This document shows positions 1 through 7,589 of a stretch of DNA of 64,000 nucleotides, one piece after another. The stretch lies in NCBI GenBank assembly GCA_018376135.1, contig JAHABX010000007.1, forward strand, positions 1 through 64,000. Direction: 5' to 3'. The notes below the pieces were generated by a model. That model worked only from the letters and a program-made list of their open reading frames with translations. It did not search any database and had not been told where the DNA came from. Each line of letters starts with the position of its first letter. The stretch's first letter is position 1. The translations under genes were made by a program, and so were the position numbers. Source of the stretch: Clostridiales bacterium (GTDB lineage: Bacteria; Bacillota; Clostridia; Lachnospirales; Lachnospiraceae).

Positions 1-306
1 TATGTAGAGCCTGATATTTCCGTTGTCTGCAGCCCTGATAAAATCAATGAAAAAGGCTGTATCGGCGCGCCCGACTGGATCATAGAGATCGTATCTCCCA
101 GCAGCAGAAGAATGGATTATTCCATAAAGCTATTCAGGTACCGCACCGCTGGTGTACGGGAATATTGGATTGTTGACCCGGAGAAAAAGAGGATCACCGT
201 TCACGATCTGGATCATGAAGACATACACGAATACAGTTTTACCGATACCGTACCCGCAATCATTTATCCCGGTTTTTCTATCGACTTCGGAACTCTGAAA
301 GTTTAA
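1..306 (+). CDS. Uma2-family putative restriction endonuclease (DUF820), 5' truncated
   Basis: The reading frame is open from base 1 and encodes the C-terminal 101 residues of an Uma2 (DUF820) protein; the start lies outside the window. The PD-(D/E)XK-like signature of the family is visible: PDISVVC early on, then DWIIEIVSPS, a lysine in the DYSIKLFRYR stretch, and GVREYWIVDP. Uma2 proteins have a nuclease fold but their biological role is poorly known; they are often present in many copies and are not tied to a methyltransferase. No partner gene is visible. The next gene starts about 240 bp downstream and belongs to another unit. The family call is secure; function is inferred from the fold only. 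Confidence 0.8.
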   Translation, partial: YVEPDISVVCSPDKINEKGCIGAPDWIIEIVSPSSRRMDYSIKLFRYRTAGVREYWIVDPEKKRITVHDLDHEDIHEYSFTDTVPAIIYPGFSIDFGTLKV

Positions 307-491
307 CCCTTTTTCTCTATGCTTCAAATGGCTGTGTGATGCACCAGGCAGCTCATGCAGCCATTTTGCATGAGCCGTCACCCAACTTCCCCGCACAGAA
401 ATCATTTCAATCCGGAAATATATCCACTTCTACAATATCTATAGAATATTTCTCATTTTTCAGTTATTATAAAAGCAATCCTCTTGCCAGG

Positions 492-519
492 ACCCCGAAA
501 ACACCCATTCATCTTCGTA
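492..519 (+). promoter_or_regulatory. candidate SigI-type autoregulatory promoter
   Basis: ACCCC at 492-496 and CGTA at 516-519 are separated by 19 bp and lie just upstream of the sigI ribosome binding site (AGGAG near 532). SigI-dependent promoters in Bacillus and Clostridium thermocellum carry a C-rich -35 and a CGWA -10, and sigI operons are autoregulated. The match is by eye and the spacing is approximate. Confidence 0.4.
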
Positions 520-547
520 ATCTATCTTTAACAGGAGTATTTCTATC

Positions 548-1297
548 ATGAACCACGAACATGAAATTGTCGCGCAGGTTCTTGCTGCCCAGAAAAGCAG
601 CACCGCCGCTGACCGGCTGGTGAGACAGTATCTCCCCTTTATTCGGTCAGAAACAGCCAAATACATACACAGGAACCCCATAGAGGGACAGGATGACGAA
701 CTGTCCATTGCCATGCTTGCATTTCATGAAGCTGCACTGGCATACCGACGTGGCAGAGGTGCATTTCTTCCCTTTGCAGCAACCGCCATCCGCAACCGGC
801 TGATCGACCACAGCCGCCGCGAACAACGACACACCGGTTCGATCTCTCTTGACCGGACAAATCCGGAAGACGAGGACAACCGATCTTTACTGGAGCAGCT
901 GGGCTCCGGAAAAGACGATATGGAAGAGCTTACCGAGCGCACTGCCGCTCAAAGCGAGATCTCTGACTTTTCCCGGGTGCTTTCCTCCTATGGACTGAGT
1001 CTGACAGACATTGCAGATAACTGTCCCCGGCAGGAACGCACCCTTGCCGCCTGCCATCAGGCGCTCGCCTATGCCAAAACGCATCCTGAAATCATCCGCT
1101 CTCTGACAGAAACCCGGCGGCTGCCTTTGTCTCAGCTTGCCGCCGGATCCGGTGTCGCTCTCAAGACCCTGGAACGCCACCGTAAATATATGGTTGCCAT
1201 CTTACTTGCCTATACAAATGGCTTTGAAATTATCCGGGGACATTTAAGCCAGATCCATCCCCAGAAAGGAGGAGCTCCTACATGCGCTATCTCATAA
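548..1297 (+). CDS. sigI: RNA polymerase sigma factor SigI
   Basis: A 249-residue alternative sigma factor of the SigI group, which directs RNA polymerase to stress or carbohydrate-related promoters in Bacillus and clostridia. A sigma region 2 is visible around residues 25-100, including GAFLPFAATAIRNRLIDHSR. There is no standard region 4; instead the SigI C-terminal domain ends in a helix-turn-helix-like segment (LSQLAAGSGVALKTLERHR). An AGGAG site precedes the ATG. The gene overlaps the following anti-sigma gene by 16 bp, the usual sigI-rsgI arrangement, which implies translational coupling. A SigI-like promoter lies immediately upstream, consistent with autoregulation. The regulon cannot be told from this window. 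Confidence 0.9.
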   Translation: MNHEHEIVAQVLAAQKSSTAADRLVRQYLPFIRSETAKYIHRNPIEGQDDELSIAMLAFHEAALAYRRGRGAFLPFAATAIRNRLIDHSRREQRHTGSISLDRTNPEDEDNRSLLEQLGSGKDDMEELTERTAAQSEISDFSRVLSSYGLSLTDIADNCPRQERTLAACHQALAYAKTHPEIIRSLTETRRLPLSQLAAGSGVALKTLERHRKYMVAILLAYTNGFEIIRGHLSQIHPQKGGAPTCAIS

Positions 1298-1974
1298 TGG
1301 AATGCCACCCGAGCTACGTAGTCGCTCTGGATCAGCAGGGACGGTTTCTGAAAGCCGCCAATCTGGGGTATACGGAAGGACAGTATGTGGATGAGATCAT
1401 CCTGCTGCAGGAACCTGATAAGGTCACTCGCTTTCATCCGGGACAGCTTACCCGGATCATGACGATCGCAGCCTGCTTCTGTCTTGTATTTCTTGGTTCA
1501 TGGCACTACATACTCTCTCCCGTGGGAACGGTCCGCATGCAGATCAATCCAGATATTCTCATATCTGTAAACCGCCTGAACTACGTGACAAAAATGAAAG
1601 GACTCAATGAAGACGGTCAGGCTCTCGCTGACGGTGTACGTATTCTCGGGAAAAAAGTAGACGCTTTGTCAGATGAACTGGCTGATCGGGCGGTTGAAAT
1701 GGGCTATCTGAAGGAAGAAGGAGAAATTACCCTTACCATTGATTCAGCCAATGCAAAATGGAAGACTGCAACCGAAGAACTGCTGGTTCTGGAACTTGAA
1801 GTTCATCTCCCGCAGGATATTCGAATCATCTCTATCACCCCGCAGGAAGAAGATTCCGAACCAAAGACGGATCCGCCGGAAAACCAGCCTGTGATCATTC
1901 CCGTGACTCCCGAACCCGAGCCTGCGCCCACGCCCTCTAATGAGGACAGCAGCGATGACACAAGCGATGACTGA
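1282..1974 (+). CDS. rsgI: RsgI-type anti-sigma factor
   Basis: A 230-residue membrane anti-sigma factor for the overlapping SigI. The N-terminal cytoplasmic RsgI domain (about residues 1-52) binds the sigma factor. One membrane span (about 57-77) is followed by the RsgI extracytoplasmic region with INPDILISVNRLNYV. The tail from about residue 190 is rich in Pro, Glu and Asp. In Clostridium thermocellum the RsgI tails carry carbohydrate-binding modules that sense polysaccharide; none is seen here, so this resembles the short B. subtilis type and the signal is unknown. The start overlaps the sigI stop by 16 bp and is preceded by GGAGGAGC. Confidence 0.88.
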   Translation: MRYLIMECHPSYVVALDQQGRFLKAANLGYTEGQYVDEIILLQEPDKVTRFHPGQLTRIMTIAACFCLVFLGSWHYILSPVGTVRMQINPDILISVNRLNYVTKMKGLNEDGQALADGVRILGKKVDALSDELADRAVEMGYLKEEGEITLTIDSANAKWKTATEELLVLELEVHLPQDIRIISITPQEEDSEPKTDPPENQPVIIPVTPEPEPAPTPSNEDSSDDTSDD

Positions 1975-1991
1975 TCGCTCTGAACTTACAC

Positions 1992-2029
1992 AAAAACTGC
2001 CGGGACCTTTATGGTCACCGGCAGTTTTT
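1992..2029. terminator. bidirectional intrinsic terminator
   Basis: AAAAACTGCCGG and CCGGCAGTTTTT flank an inner GACC/GGTC stem. It lies between convergent rsgI and pyk and has a T-run on either strand. Confidence 0.85.
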
Positions 2030-2044
2030 CACCAACGAAGCTCT

Positions 2045-3478
2045 TTAATCCACTTCCACCACACGCATAATATTTGTATGTCTTGGTGATTCTGAAATAC
2101 TCAGATCACGTACGATTCCCGCCGTTGCCACGATCAGGTCTCCTTCACCGATGACCTTCTTCTCTTTCAACAGCTCCAGAGAAGAATAGATCAGGATATC
2201 CGTAGATTCTGCTCTTTTCGCCTGGAAAGGAAGCACTCCCCAATAGAGCTGCATCTGCCGTACCACCTGAGCATCCGGGGACAATCCAATGATCGGCGTC
2301 TCCGGTCTCCATTTGGAAAGCATCCATGCAGTAAAGCCGCTCATACTGGGAGCCACGATTGCCTTTGCATGCAGATCATGGGCAGTAGAAACAGAAGAAT
2401 AGCACACGGAGTTGGATACACTCTGCTTCTCCTGGCTGACCCTTCTCTTCTTATAAAAACAGGTATCCAGGTGCACCTCTGTATCCCGGCAGATCTGAGC
2501 CATCATCTTCAGCGCCTCGATGGGATATTTTCCCATGGCAGTCTCGCCTGACAGCATGACCGCATCCGCACCTTCATATACCGCATTTGCCACATCTGTC
2601 ACCTCCGCCCGGGTCGGACGGGGATTACGGATCATCGAATCCAGCATCTGCGTTGCAACGATAACCGTTTTACATGCCTGGTTGCACTTCCGAATCATGG
2701 TCTTCTGAATGTGAGGAAGCATCTGCGGCGGGATCTCTACTCCCAGATCTCCTCTTGCCACCATAATCCCATCACTTTCCCGGATGATCTCATCCAGATT
2801 TTCAATGCCCTCTTCATTCTCAACCTTTGCAATGATCTTAATATGCGAATCCGCTTCCTTCAGCATCTGACGGATCTCCCGGATCACATCCGCACTCCGT
2901 ACAAAAGATGCCGCAATAAAATCAAATTCCTGCTCAATTCCAAACCGGATGTCATCCTTATCCTTCTCGGTCAGCCCCGGAAGATCAATTTTTGTCTTTG
3001 GTACATTGATCCCCTTCCTCTGTCCCAGTTCTCCGCCGCTCACCACGCGGCAGTTGATCTCGGTTGCATCCGTCTTCACCACTTCCAGATCGATCAATCC
3101 ATCATCGATCAGAATATGGGTCCCCGGCTTTACGCAGCCCGGCAGCCCTTCATAATTCACATGACAGATCTGTTCATCACCCTCCACCGGGCGGGTTGTC
3201 AATACATAGGGCATACCGTCTGCCAGCTGCACCTTTTTTCCATCCTTCAGAAGCCCGGTACGAATCTCCGGTCCTTTTGTATCCAGAAGTGCTGCCACAG
3301 GCAGATCCAGATCCTCCCGCACACTCTTTAACAGCTCCAGGCGCTCTTTCTGCTCCTCATGGTCTCCATGAGAAAAGTTAAATCTAGCCACATCCATGCC
3401 ATGCAGCGCAAGCTGGGTCAGCAGTTCCCGGTTATCCGCATTCGGTCCCATGGTACAGATAATTTTCGTTTTTTTCAT
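2045..3478 (-). CDS. pyk: pyruvate kinase
   Basis: Converts phosphoenolpyruvate and ADP to pyruvate and ATP, the last step of glycolysis, in the cytoplasm. The 477-residue protein begins MKKTKIICTMGP and shows the expected ARFNFSHG, LLDTKGPEIRTG, the IAKVENEEG active-site segment with its catalytic Lys, MVARGDLGVE for Mg2+ and substrate binding, and the signature ATQMLDSM. The C-terminal PEP-utiliser extension seen in some Bacillota is absent. The start was chosen at 3478 because AAAGGA sits 8 bases upstream; a longer frame to 3535 has no ribosome site. A strong hairpin with a T-run lies 67-98 bp upstream of the start, see the terminator at 3537-3566. Confidence 0.96.
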   Translation of the reverse strand: MKKTKIICTMGPNADNRELLTQLALHGMDVARFNFSHGDHEEQKERLELLKSVREDLDLPVAALLDTKGPEIRTGLLKDGKKVQLADGMPYVLTTRPVEGDEQICHVNYEGLPGCVKPGTHILIDDGLIDLEVVKTDATEINCRVVSGGELGQRKGINVPKTKIDLPGLTEKDKDDIRFGIEQEFDFIAASFVRSADVIREIRQMLKEADSHIKIIAKVENEEGIENLDEIIRESDGIMVARGDLGVEIPPQMLPHIQKTMIRKCNQACKTVIVATQMLDSMIRNPRPTRAEVTDVANAVYEGADAVMLSGETAMGKYPIEALKMMAQICRDTEVHLDTCFYKKRRVSQEKQSVSNSVCYSSVSTAHDLHAKAIVAPSMSGFTAWMLSKWRPETPIIGLSPDAQVVRQMQLYWGVLPFQAKRAESTDILIYSSLELLKEKKVIGEGDLIVATAGIVRDLSISESPRHTNIMRVVEVD

Positions 3479-3536
3479 GATCATATCCTTTCTATGTTCG
3501 CTTCTTCCAAAAGAACGTGTTCCATACATTTTCACT

Positions 3537-3566
3537 TAAAAAATGGCTGCCGGAACTCCGACAGCC
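3537..3566 (-). terminator. intrinsic terminator upstream of pyk
   Basis: On the minus strand GGCTGTCGG and CCGGCAGCC form a stem followed by ATTTTTT. It may end the EamA transporter transcript, or act as an attenuator within a pyk leader starting near 3629 (candidate -10 TATACT at 3636-3641). Confidence 0.75.
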
Positions 3567-3699
3567 CATTCAAAGGGAGGGGACTTATCCAAGTCCGATA
3601 TGAAAAAGAAAGTCGTAATACTTTTCGACAAGGAAAGTATACCCAACTTATGTAAAATCCATAACCCTCTTCATGTAAATTTTCTGTAAAATTAAGCTT

Positions 3700-4581
3700 T
3701 TATGCAGTCCTTGGAGGAAGATTAGACAGTACCAGTGCCACAAATACCATGAAGACGCCAACTCCGCTCATGAAGGTCATGCTTTCCCCATACAGGAGAA
3801 TTCCTGCAAGCGTTGCCACCACCGGTTCAAGGGTGGCAAGAATCGCCGCTTTGCTCGGATTCATATACCGAAGCGCTGTCGTATAGGAAATATAGGGGAT
3901 AAAGCTGGTAAGGATACCGTTCAGGAGCATCCAGCACATTGCCTCCCCTGACCCCGATGCAATTCCAAGCGCCTCCCCCATATCACAGCTCAGCGCCGCC
4001 GCTGTTCCTGCGATCAGAAAGGTGTAGCATACATTTGTAAACGGATGATATTTCCGCACGATCACACCGCTGAAAATACTATACAGCGCATAACCAATGC
4101 CGGACACCAGTCCCAGAAGCAGCCCCGGACCACTCAGTCCGCCGGCTGCAGTCCCCAGCCCGGACACAAGAGCACTGCCTCCCACGCACAGCACAAGACA
4201 CAGCCCTTTCATCCACGTGAACCGTTCTCCAAAGAAAACCACCGACAGAAGCATGACAAATGCCGGAGCTGTGTATAAAAGGACCACTGCCGTCGACATG
4301 GGGATGAGGGAAATCGCCGCATGATATGCCGTATTAAATACATAGATACTTAAAATTCCATTTGCAAGGAACCATCCCGCATCCCTCTTCTGTATCTTCA
4401 GCTTCTCTCTGTCCGTCACAAGAAGAAGCAAAAGCATCATGCCCCCATTTACCAGACACTTGGATGCCGTGATCTGCATGGCGTCCAGCCCGAATTCATT
4501 TAAGTGCCGGACAAAAATACCGATGCAGCCCCACAAAGCTGCCGCTGCCAGCACCATAAATACAGATATCTTCTCTTTCAT
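3700..4581 (-). CDS. EamA-family (DMT superfamily) transporter
   Basis: A 293-residue integral membrane protein with ten predicted hydrophobic segments arranged as two EamA repeats, typical of drug/metabolite exporters. The first span follows the start directly (VFMVLAAAALWGCIGIFV) and the second repeat opens near GLLLGLVSGIGYALYSIFSG. The conserved end-of-repeat pattern LEPVVATLAGILLYGESM is visible. The substrate is unknown; members export amino acids, nucleotides or metabolites. The start at 4581 has AGGAG 8 bases upstream; a longer open frame to 4740 runs through the tRNA-Gly gene and is not real. It lies downstream of the tRNA operon terminator, so it probably has its own promoter. Confidence 0.85.
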   Translation of the reverse strand: MKEKISVFMVLAAAALWGCIGIFVRHLNEFGLDAMQITASKCLVNGGMMLLLLLVTDREKLKIQKRDAGWFLANGILSIYVFNTAYHAAISLIPMSTAVVLLYTAPAFVMLLSVVFFGERFTWMKGLCLVLCVGGSALVSGLGTAAGGLSGPGLLLGLVSGIGYALYSIFSGVIVRKYHPFTNVCYTFLIAGTAAALSCDMGEALGIASGSGEAMCWMLLNGILTSFIPYISYTTALRYMNPSKAAILATLEPVVATLAGILLYGESMTFMSGVGVFMVFVALVLSNLPPRTA

Positions 4582-4643
4582 GCCTTTATATCTCCTCATT
4601 GTCATTGCTTTTCCTCTGTTTCCTGATGAACTCAAAATCACAC

Positions 4644-4677
4644 AAAAAAGGATCCCCGCATGAACGGAAATCCTTTC
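4644..4677 (-). terminator. terminator of the Phe-Gly-Gly tRNA operon
   Basis: On the minus strand AAAGGAT...ATCCTTTTTT with an inner CCG/CGG pairing lies just after tRNA-Gly(GCC). Confidence 0.75.
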
Positions 4678-4682
4678 ACAAG

Positions 4683-4754
4683 AGCACGAGACGGGATTCG
4701 AACCCGCGACCCTCGCCTTGGCAAGGCGATACTCCACCACTGAGCCACTCGTGC
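4683..4754 (-). tRNA. tRNA-Gly (anticodon GCC)
   Basis: The cloverleaf reads from GCACGAG at the 5' end to CTCGTGC plus T, with T-arm GGGTTCGAATCCC and anticodon loop TTGCCAA. CCA is not encoded. It is the last of three tRNAs in one transcript. Confidence 0.96.
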
Positions 4755-4779
4755 ATATATGTAAAACCCTTTCGGGTAA

Positions 4780-4850
4780 AGCGGGTGATGGGAATCGAAC
4801 CCACGTATCTAGCTTGGAAGGCTAGTGTTCTACCATTGAACTACACCCGC
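4780..4850 (-). tRNA. tRNA-Gly (anticodon TCC)
   Basis: Acceptor GCGGGTG pairs with CACCCGC; the anticodon loop is CTTCCAA and the T-arm GGGTTCGATTCCC. It is the middle gene of the three-tRNA operon, so the operon carries two glycine isoacceptors. Confidence 0.96.
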
Positions 4851-4918
4851 ATATATGTGAAACCCTTTCGGGTTAATTGTTATATGTAAAAACCCTTTCG
4901 GGTTGTTTGCATTTTAAA

Positions 4919-4991
<73 letters not shown>

Positions 4992-5026
4992 CTCTGTCAC
5001 GGATCTCCCGTCTCACAACAATGGTC

Positions 5027-5055
5027 ATTCTACTATAAGGCATTTAAAATGTCAA
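5027..5055 (-). promoter_or_regulatory. promoter of the tRNA-Phe operon
   Basis: On the minus strand TTGACA (5050-5055) and TAGAAT (5027-5032) are 17 bp apart, a near-consensus SigA promoter reading into tRNA-Phe. Confidence 0.8.
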
Positions 5056-5074
5056 GCAATTTTTTAAAAATTTT

Positions 5075-6463
5075 TTAAATTATTTTTTCCGCTATTTTTT
5101 CCGCTTCTTCTCCGGTGCGTCTGCGGAGAACTTTTCGGATCATAAAGAAATAAACAGTCACACTCACCAGAGGTCCCAGCAGATCGGACAGCGTCTCCGC
5201 AAAAAAGACCTGATCCACTCCAAAAAGCGCAGGAAGCGCAAATACGGACACGAAATATACCGTTTTTCTCCAGAAGGACAGAGGCAGCGCCAGCTGCACC
5301 TGCCCCATGGCAGTAAAGCCGTCCACGATCGCATACTGAATCCCCAGAGGCACCGCTGCAAGTGTGCAGATACGGATCGCCCTGCCGGACTGCCGGATCA
5401 GCTCCGGACTCTTTGTAAACAGAGAAACAAAGAGTGGTCCTGCAGTCCATGCCAGGATGAACATGATCGCTGTAAAGCCCGCGCACAGGGCTGCAATCTG
5501 TTTCTGTGCTCCCAGTACACGATCTGCTCTCCGTGCCCCATAATTATAACTCAGTATTCCCTGAGTCCCGCTGCTGATACCGCCCAGCGGCATGGTCAGA
5601 ACAAGCATAAAGCTCTGCACAATGGTATTACAGGTGATCAGCGCATCTCCTCTGGATGGTCCTCCATACTTTTGAAGCACTGCATTCATAACGATGATCA
5701 TCACATTGTCCAGCGCAATGATCAGAAACGGTGTAAATCCCATGATCAGCACCTTGCCCATAAGCCGGAGCTGATATCCGCCGAAGGTAATATGTACAGA
5801 AGTACGGCTGCCCCACAGAAACCGGAGCACATATACCGCGCTTGCCGCCTGACTGATCACCGTTGCCAGCGCCGCACCACGGACTCCCATACGAAATCCA
5901 AAGATAAAGACCGGGTCCAGGACAATATTCAGCACCGCTCCCAGCACCACAGACTTCATGCCCACCTTCGCAAAGCCCTGGCAGATCACAAACTGATTCA
6001 TGCCAACTGCCAGCAGTGCAAAGACCGTTCCGCTCACGTAGACCGTAAAATATGCCTCCGCATAGGGATAGGTCACCCCGCTGGCTCCAAACAGATACAG
6101 CATCGGTCTGCGAAGCGGAATAACCACTGCCGTCAGCACCACTGCCGCCACACAGAGCATCAGGAAGCAGTTGGACAATATCCGCTCCGCTTCCTTTATC
6201 CGCCCTTCTCCCATACGGATGCTCAGCATGGGCGCACCGCCCACACCAATCAGAAATGCTGCGGATCCGACCATCGTTACAATCGGTCCGCACACCCCCA
6301 CTCCTGCCAGCGCCACATCTCCCACCTCCGGGATATTTCCCACATATATCCGGTCAATAATGCTGTAGAGTACACTGACGAACTGTGCAAGCATACTGGG
6401 GAGGGCGATCCGCCAGACAAGCCTTCCCACAGAATCTCTTCCAAGATCGTTTTCAACACGCAT
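5075..6463 (-). CDS. MATE-family multidrug efflux transporter
   Basis: A 462-residue polytopic membrane protein of the MATE family, which exports cationic drugs or metabolites in exchange for Na+ or H+. Twelve hydrophobic segments can be followed in two halves. The N-terminal pattern LVWRIALPSMLAQFVSVLY and the family-typical PLGGISSGTQGILSYNYGA near residue 300 are visible. It follows a 2-hydroxyacid dehydrogenase gene by 27 bp on the same strand, so the two are probably co-transcribed, which could mean export of a related acid. That is only inference. The ribosome site upstream of the ATG is weak (GGAAG), which suits a downstream gene of an operon. Confidence 0.9.
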   Translation of the reverse strand: MRVENDLGRDSVGRLVWRIALPSMLAQFVSVLYSIIDRIYVGNIPEVGDVALAGVGVCGPIVTMVGSAAFLIGVGGAPMLSIRMGEGRIKEAERILSNCFLMLCVAAVVLTAVVIPLRRPMLYLFGASGVTYPYAEAYFTVYVSGTVFALLAVGMNQFVICQGFAKVGMKSVVLGAVLNIVLDPVFIFGFRMGVRGAALATVISQAASAVYVLRFLWGSRTSVHITFGGYQLRLMGKVLIMGFTPFLIIALDNVMIIVMNAVLQKYGGPSRGDALITCNTIVQSFMLVLTMPLGGISSGTQGILSYNYGARRADRVLGAQKQIAALCAGFTAIMFILAWTAGPLFVSLFTKSPELIRQSGRAIRICTLAAVPLGIQYAIVDGFTAMGQVQLALPLSFWRKTVYFVSVFALPALFGVDQVFFAETLSDLLGPLVSVTVYFFMIRKVLRRRTGEEAEKIAEKII

Positions 6464-6490
6464 GCTATCTTTCTCTTCCTTCGTATATTC

Positions 6491-7474
6491 TTATTCCGAT
6501 ACATACCCGGTCTCGAAGCTCACCTGATTCACCAGCGGATCCCGATTCAGATACCGTCCAAGGTTCTGACAGAAAATATGGATGATCCGGTTCTCGGTAT
6601 CCTTGGAATGTCCAAAGCTCAGTCCGGCAATATGAGGCGTCAGGATCACCCGTTCCATATTCCAGAGAGGATGTCCCTCCGGCAGAGGCTCCGGAGAAAC
6701 CACATCCAGCGCCACACCTGCCAGATGCCCTTCCTTCAGCACCTTTACCAGCGCATCCGTATGGATCAGGTTTCCCCGTCCCACATTGATCAGAAATGCT
6801 TCTCTCTTCATCAGCCGGAGTCTTCTCTCGTCCAGAAGCCCCTTCGTCTTTGGTGTACTGGGAAGACACCCGATCACAATATCCGCCTGGGGCAGTGCCT
6901 GGTCCAGCTCCTCCGGCGTAATCATGGCATCATAACAGTCCGGATAATTGCGCTCCGTCCTGCGCATTCCTGTCACATGGATCCCAAAAGCCTGCAGCCG
7001 CTTTGCGGTCCCTGTCCCGATATCTCCGGCGCCCAGGATCAGCGCCCGCTTTCCGCCAAGCAGCGTCTCTGCTCCCAGAGGCTTCCATATCTGCTTCTGC
7101 TGCTGCAGGGCATAGAGCTTCAGATTCCTGCACAGCTCCAGAAGGACTGCCAGAATATACTCTGAGATCACTGTCTGAAAGCTTCCCCTTGCATTTGTCA
7201 GGCAGACTCCCTCCGGAAATCCTTCCCTCATGGTATATATATCCGTACCCGCCCAGCTCATCTGTATCCAGCGAAGCTCCGGACACTGCCGGATCTCCCG
7301 AAGTCCCGGTTCCCCGAAGATCACTTCCGCCTTCTGTAAAAGAGGAAGTCTCTCCTCCCTTGTCATTTTCGGATCTATATAAATAAATTCACAGCGTTCT
7401 CCTCCCGCCGTCCGCAGCAGCTCCTGCTGCGCCGGATCGCAGGGCGGCAGAACAGCCACTCTTACTGTCTCCAT
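6491..7474 (-). CDS. D-2-hydroxyacid dehydrogenase (NAD-dependent)
   Basis: A 327-residue cytoplasmic oxidoreductase of the D-isomer-specific 2-hydroxyacid dehydrogenase family, which interconverts 2-oxoacids and D-2-hydroxyacids with NAD(P)H. The Rossmann motif GAGDIGTGTAKRL lies near residue 145. The substrate-binding arginine segment INVGRGNLIHTDAL and the catalytic His in LTPHIAGLS follow. The start at 7474 has AAGGAG 7 bases upstream; the longer frame to 7507 lacks one. The physiological substrate is unknown: relatives include glyoxylate/hydroxypyruvate reductases and phosphoglycerate dehydrogenase, but there is no ACT domain. It is the first gene of a probable two-gene operon with the MATE exporter. 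Confidence 0.9.
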   Translation of the reverse strand: METVRVAVLPPCDPAQQELLRTAGGERCEFIYIDPKMTREERLPLLQKAEVIFGEPGLREIRQCPELRWIQMSWAGTDIYTMREGFPEGVCLTNARGSFQTVISEYILAVLLELCRNLKLYALQQQKQIWKPLGAETLLGGKRALILGAGDIGTGTAKRLQAFGIHVTGMRRTERNYPDCYDAMITPEELDQALPQADIVIGCLPSTPKTKGLLDERRLRLMKREAFLINVGRGNLIHTDALVKVLKEGHLAGVALDVVSPEPLPEGHPLWNMERVILTPHIAGLSFGHSKDTENRIIHIFCQNLGRYLNRDPLVNQVSFETGYVSE

Positions 7475-7540
7475 GCATTTTCTCCTTCCGCCCATGTACA
7501 GGCTCACTCATCAACTCTGTGATAGGATTCCCAAAAGTTC

Positions 7541-7573
7541 AAAAGAGGATACTGTAAAATACAGCATCCTCTT
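7541..7573 (-). terminator. terminator of the FGGY kinase gene
   Basis: AAGAGGAT-CTGT pairs with ACAG-ATCCTCTT; on the minus strand it is followed by TTGAAC after a TT run inside the stem. Confidence 0.7.
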
Positions 7574-7589
7574 ACGCATTATCTCATGA

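Noticed and set aside
3624..3630. Isolated TGTCGAA at the pyk start region as a Spo0A site
   Set aside because: A single 7-mer is expected several times by chance in 64 kb over both strands; there is no second box or sporulation link.
4582..4740. N-terminal extension of the EamA gene
   Set aside because: The extension runs through tRNA-Gly(GCC) and its terminator; a good ribosome site supports the start at 4581.
5672..7165. 497-codon plus-strand frame
   Set aside because: It is antisense to the MATE and dehydrogenase genes, with low-complexity His/Gln/Arg composition and no domain.
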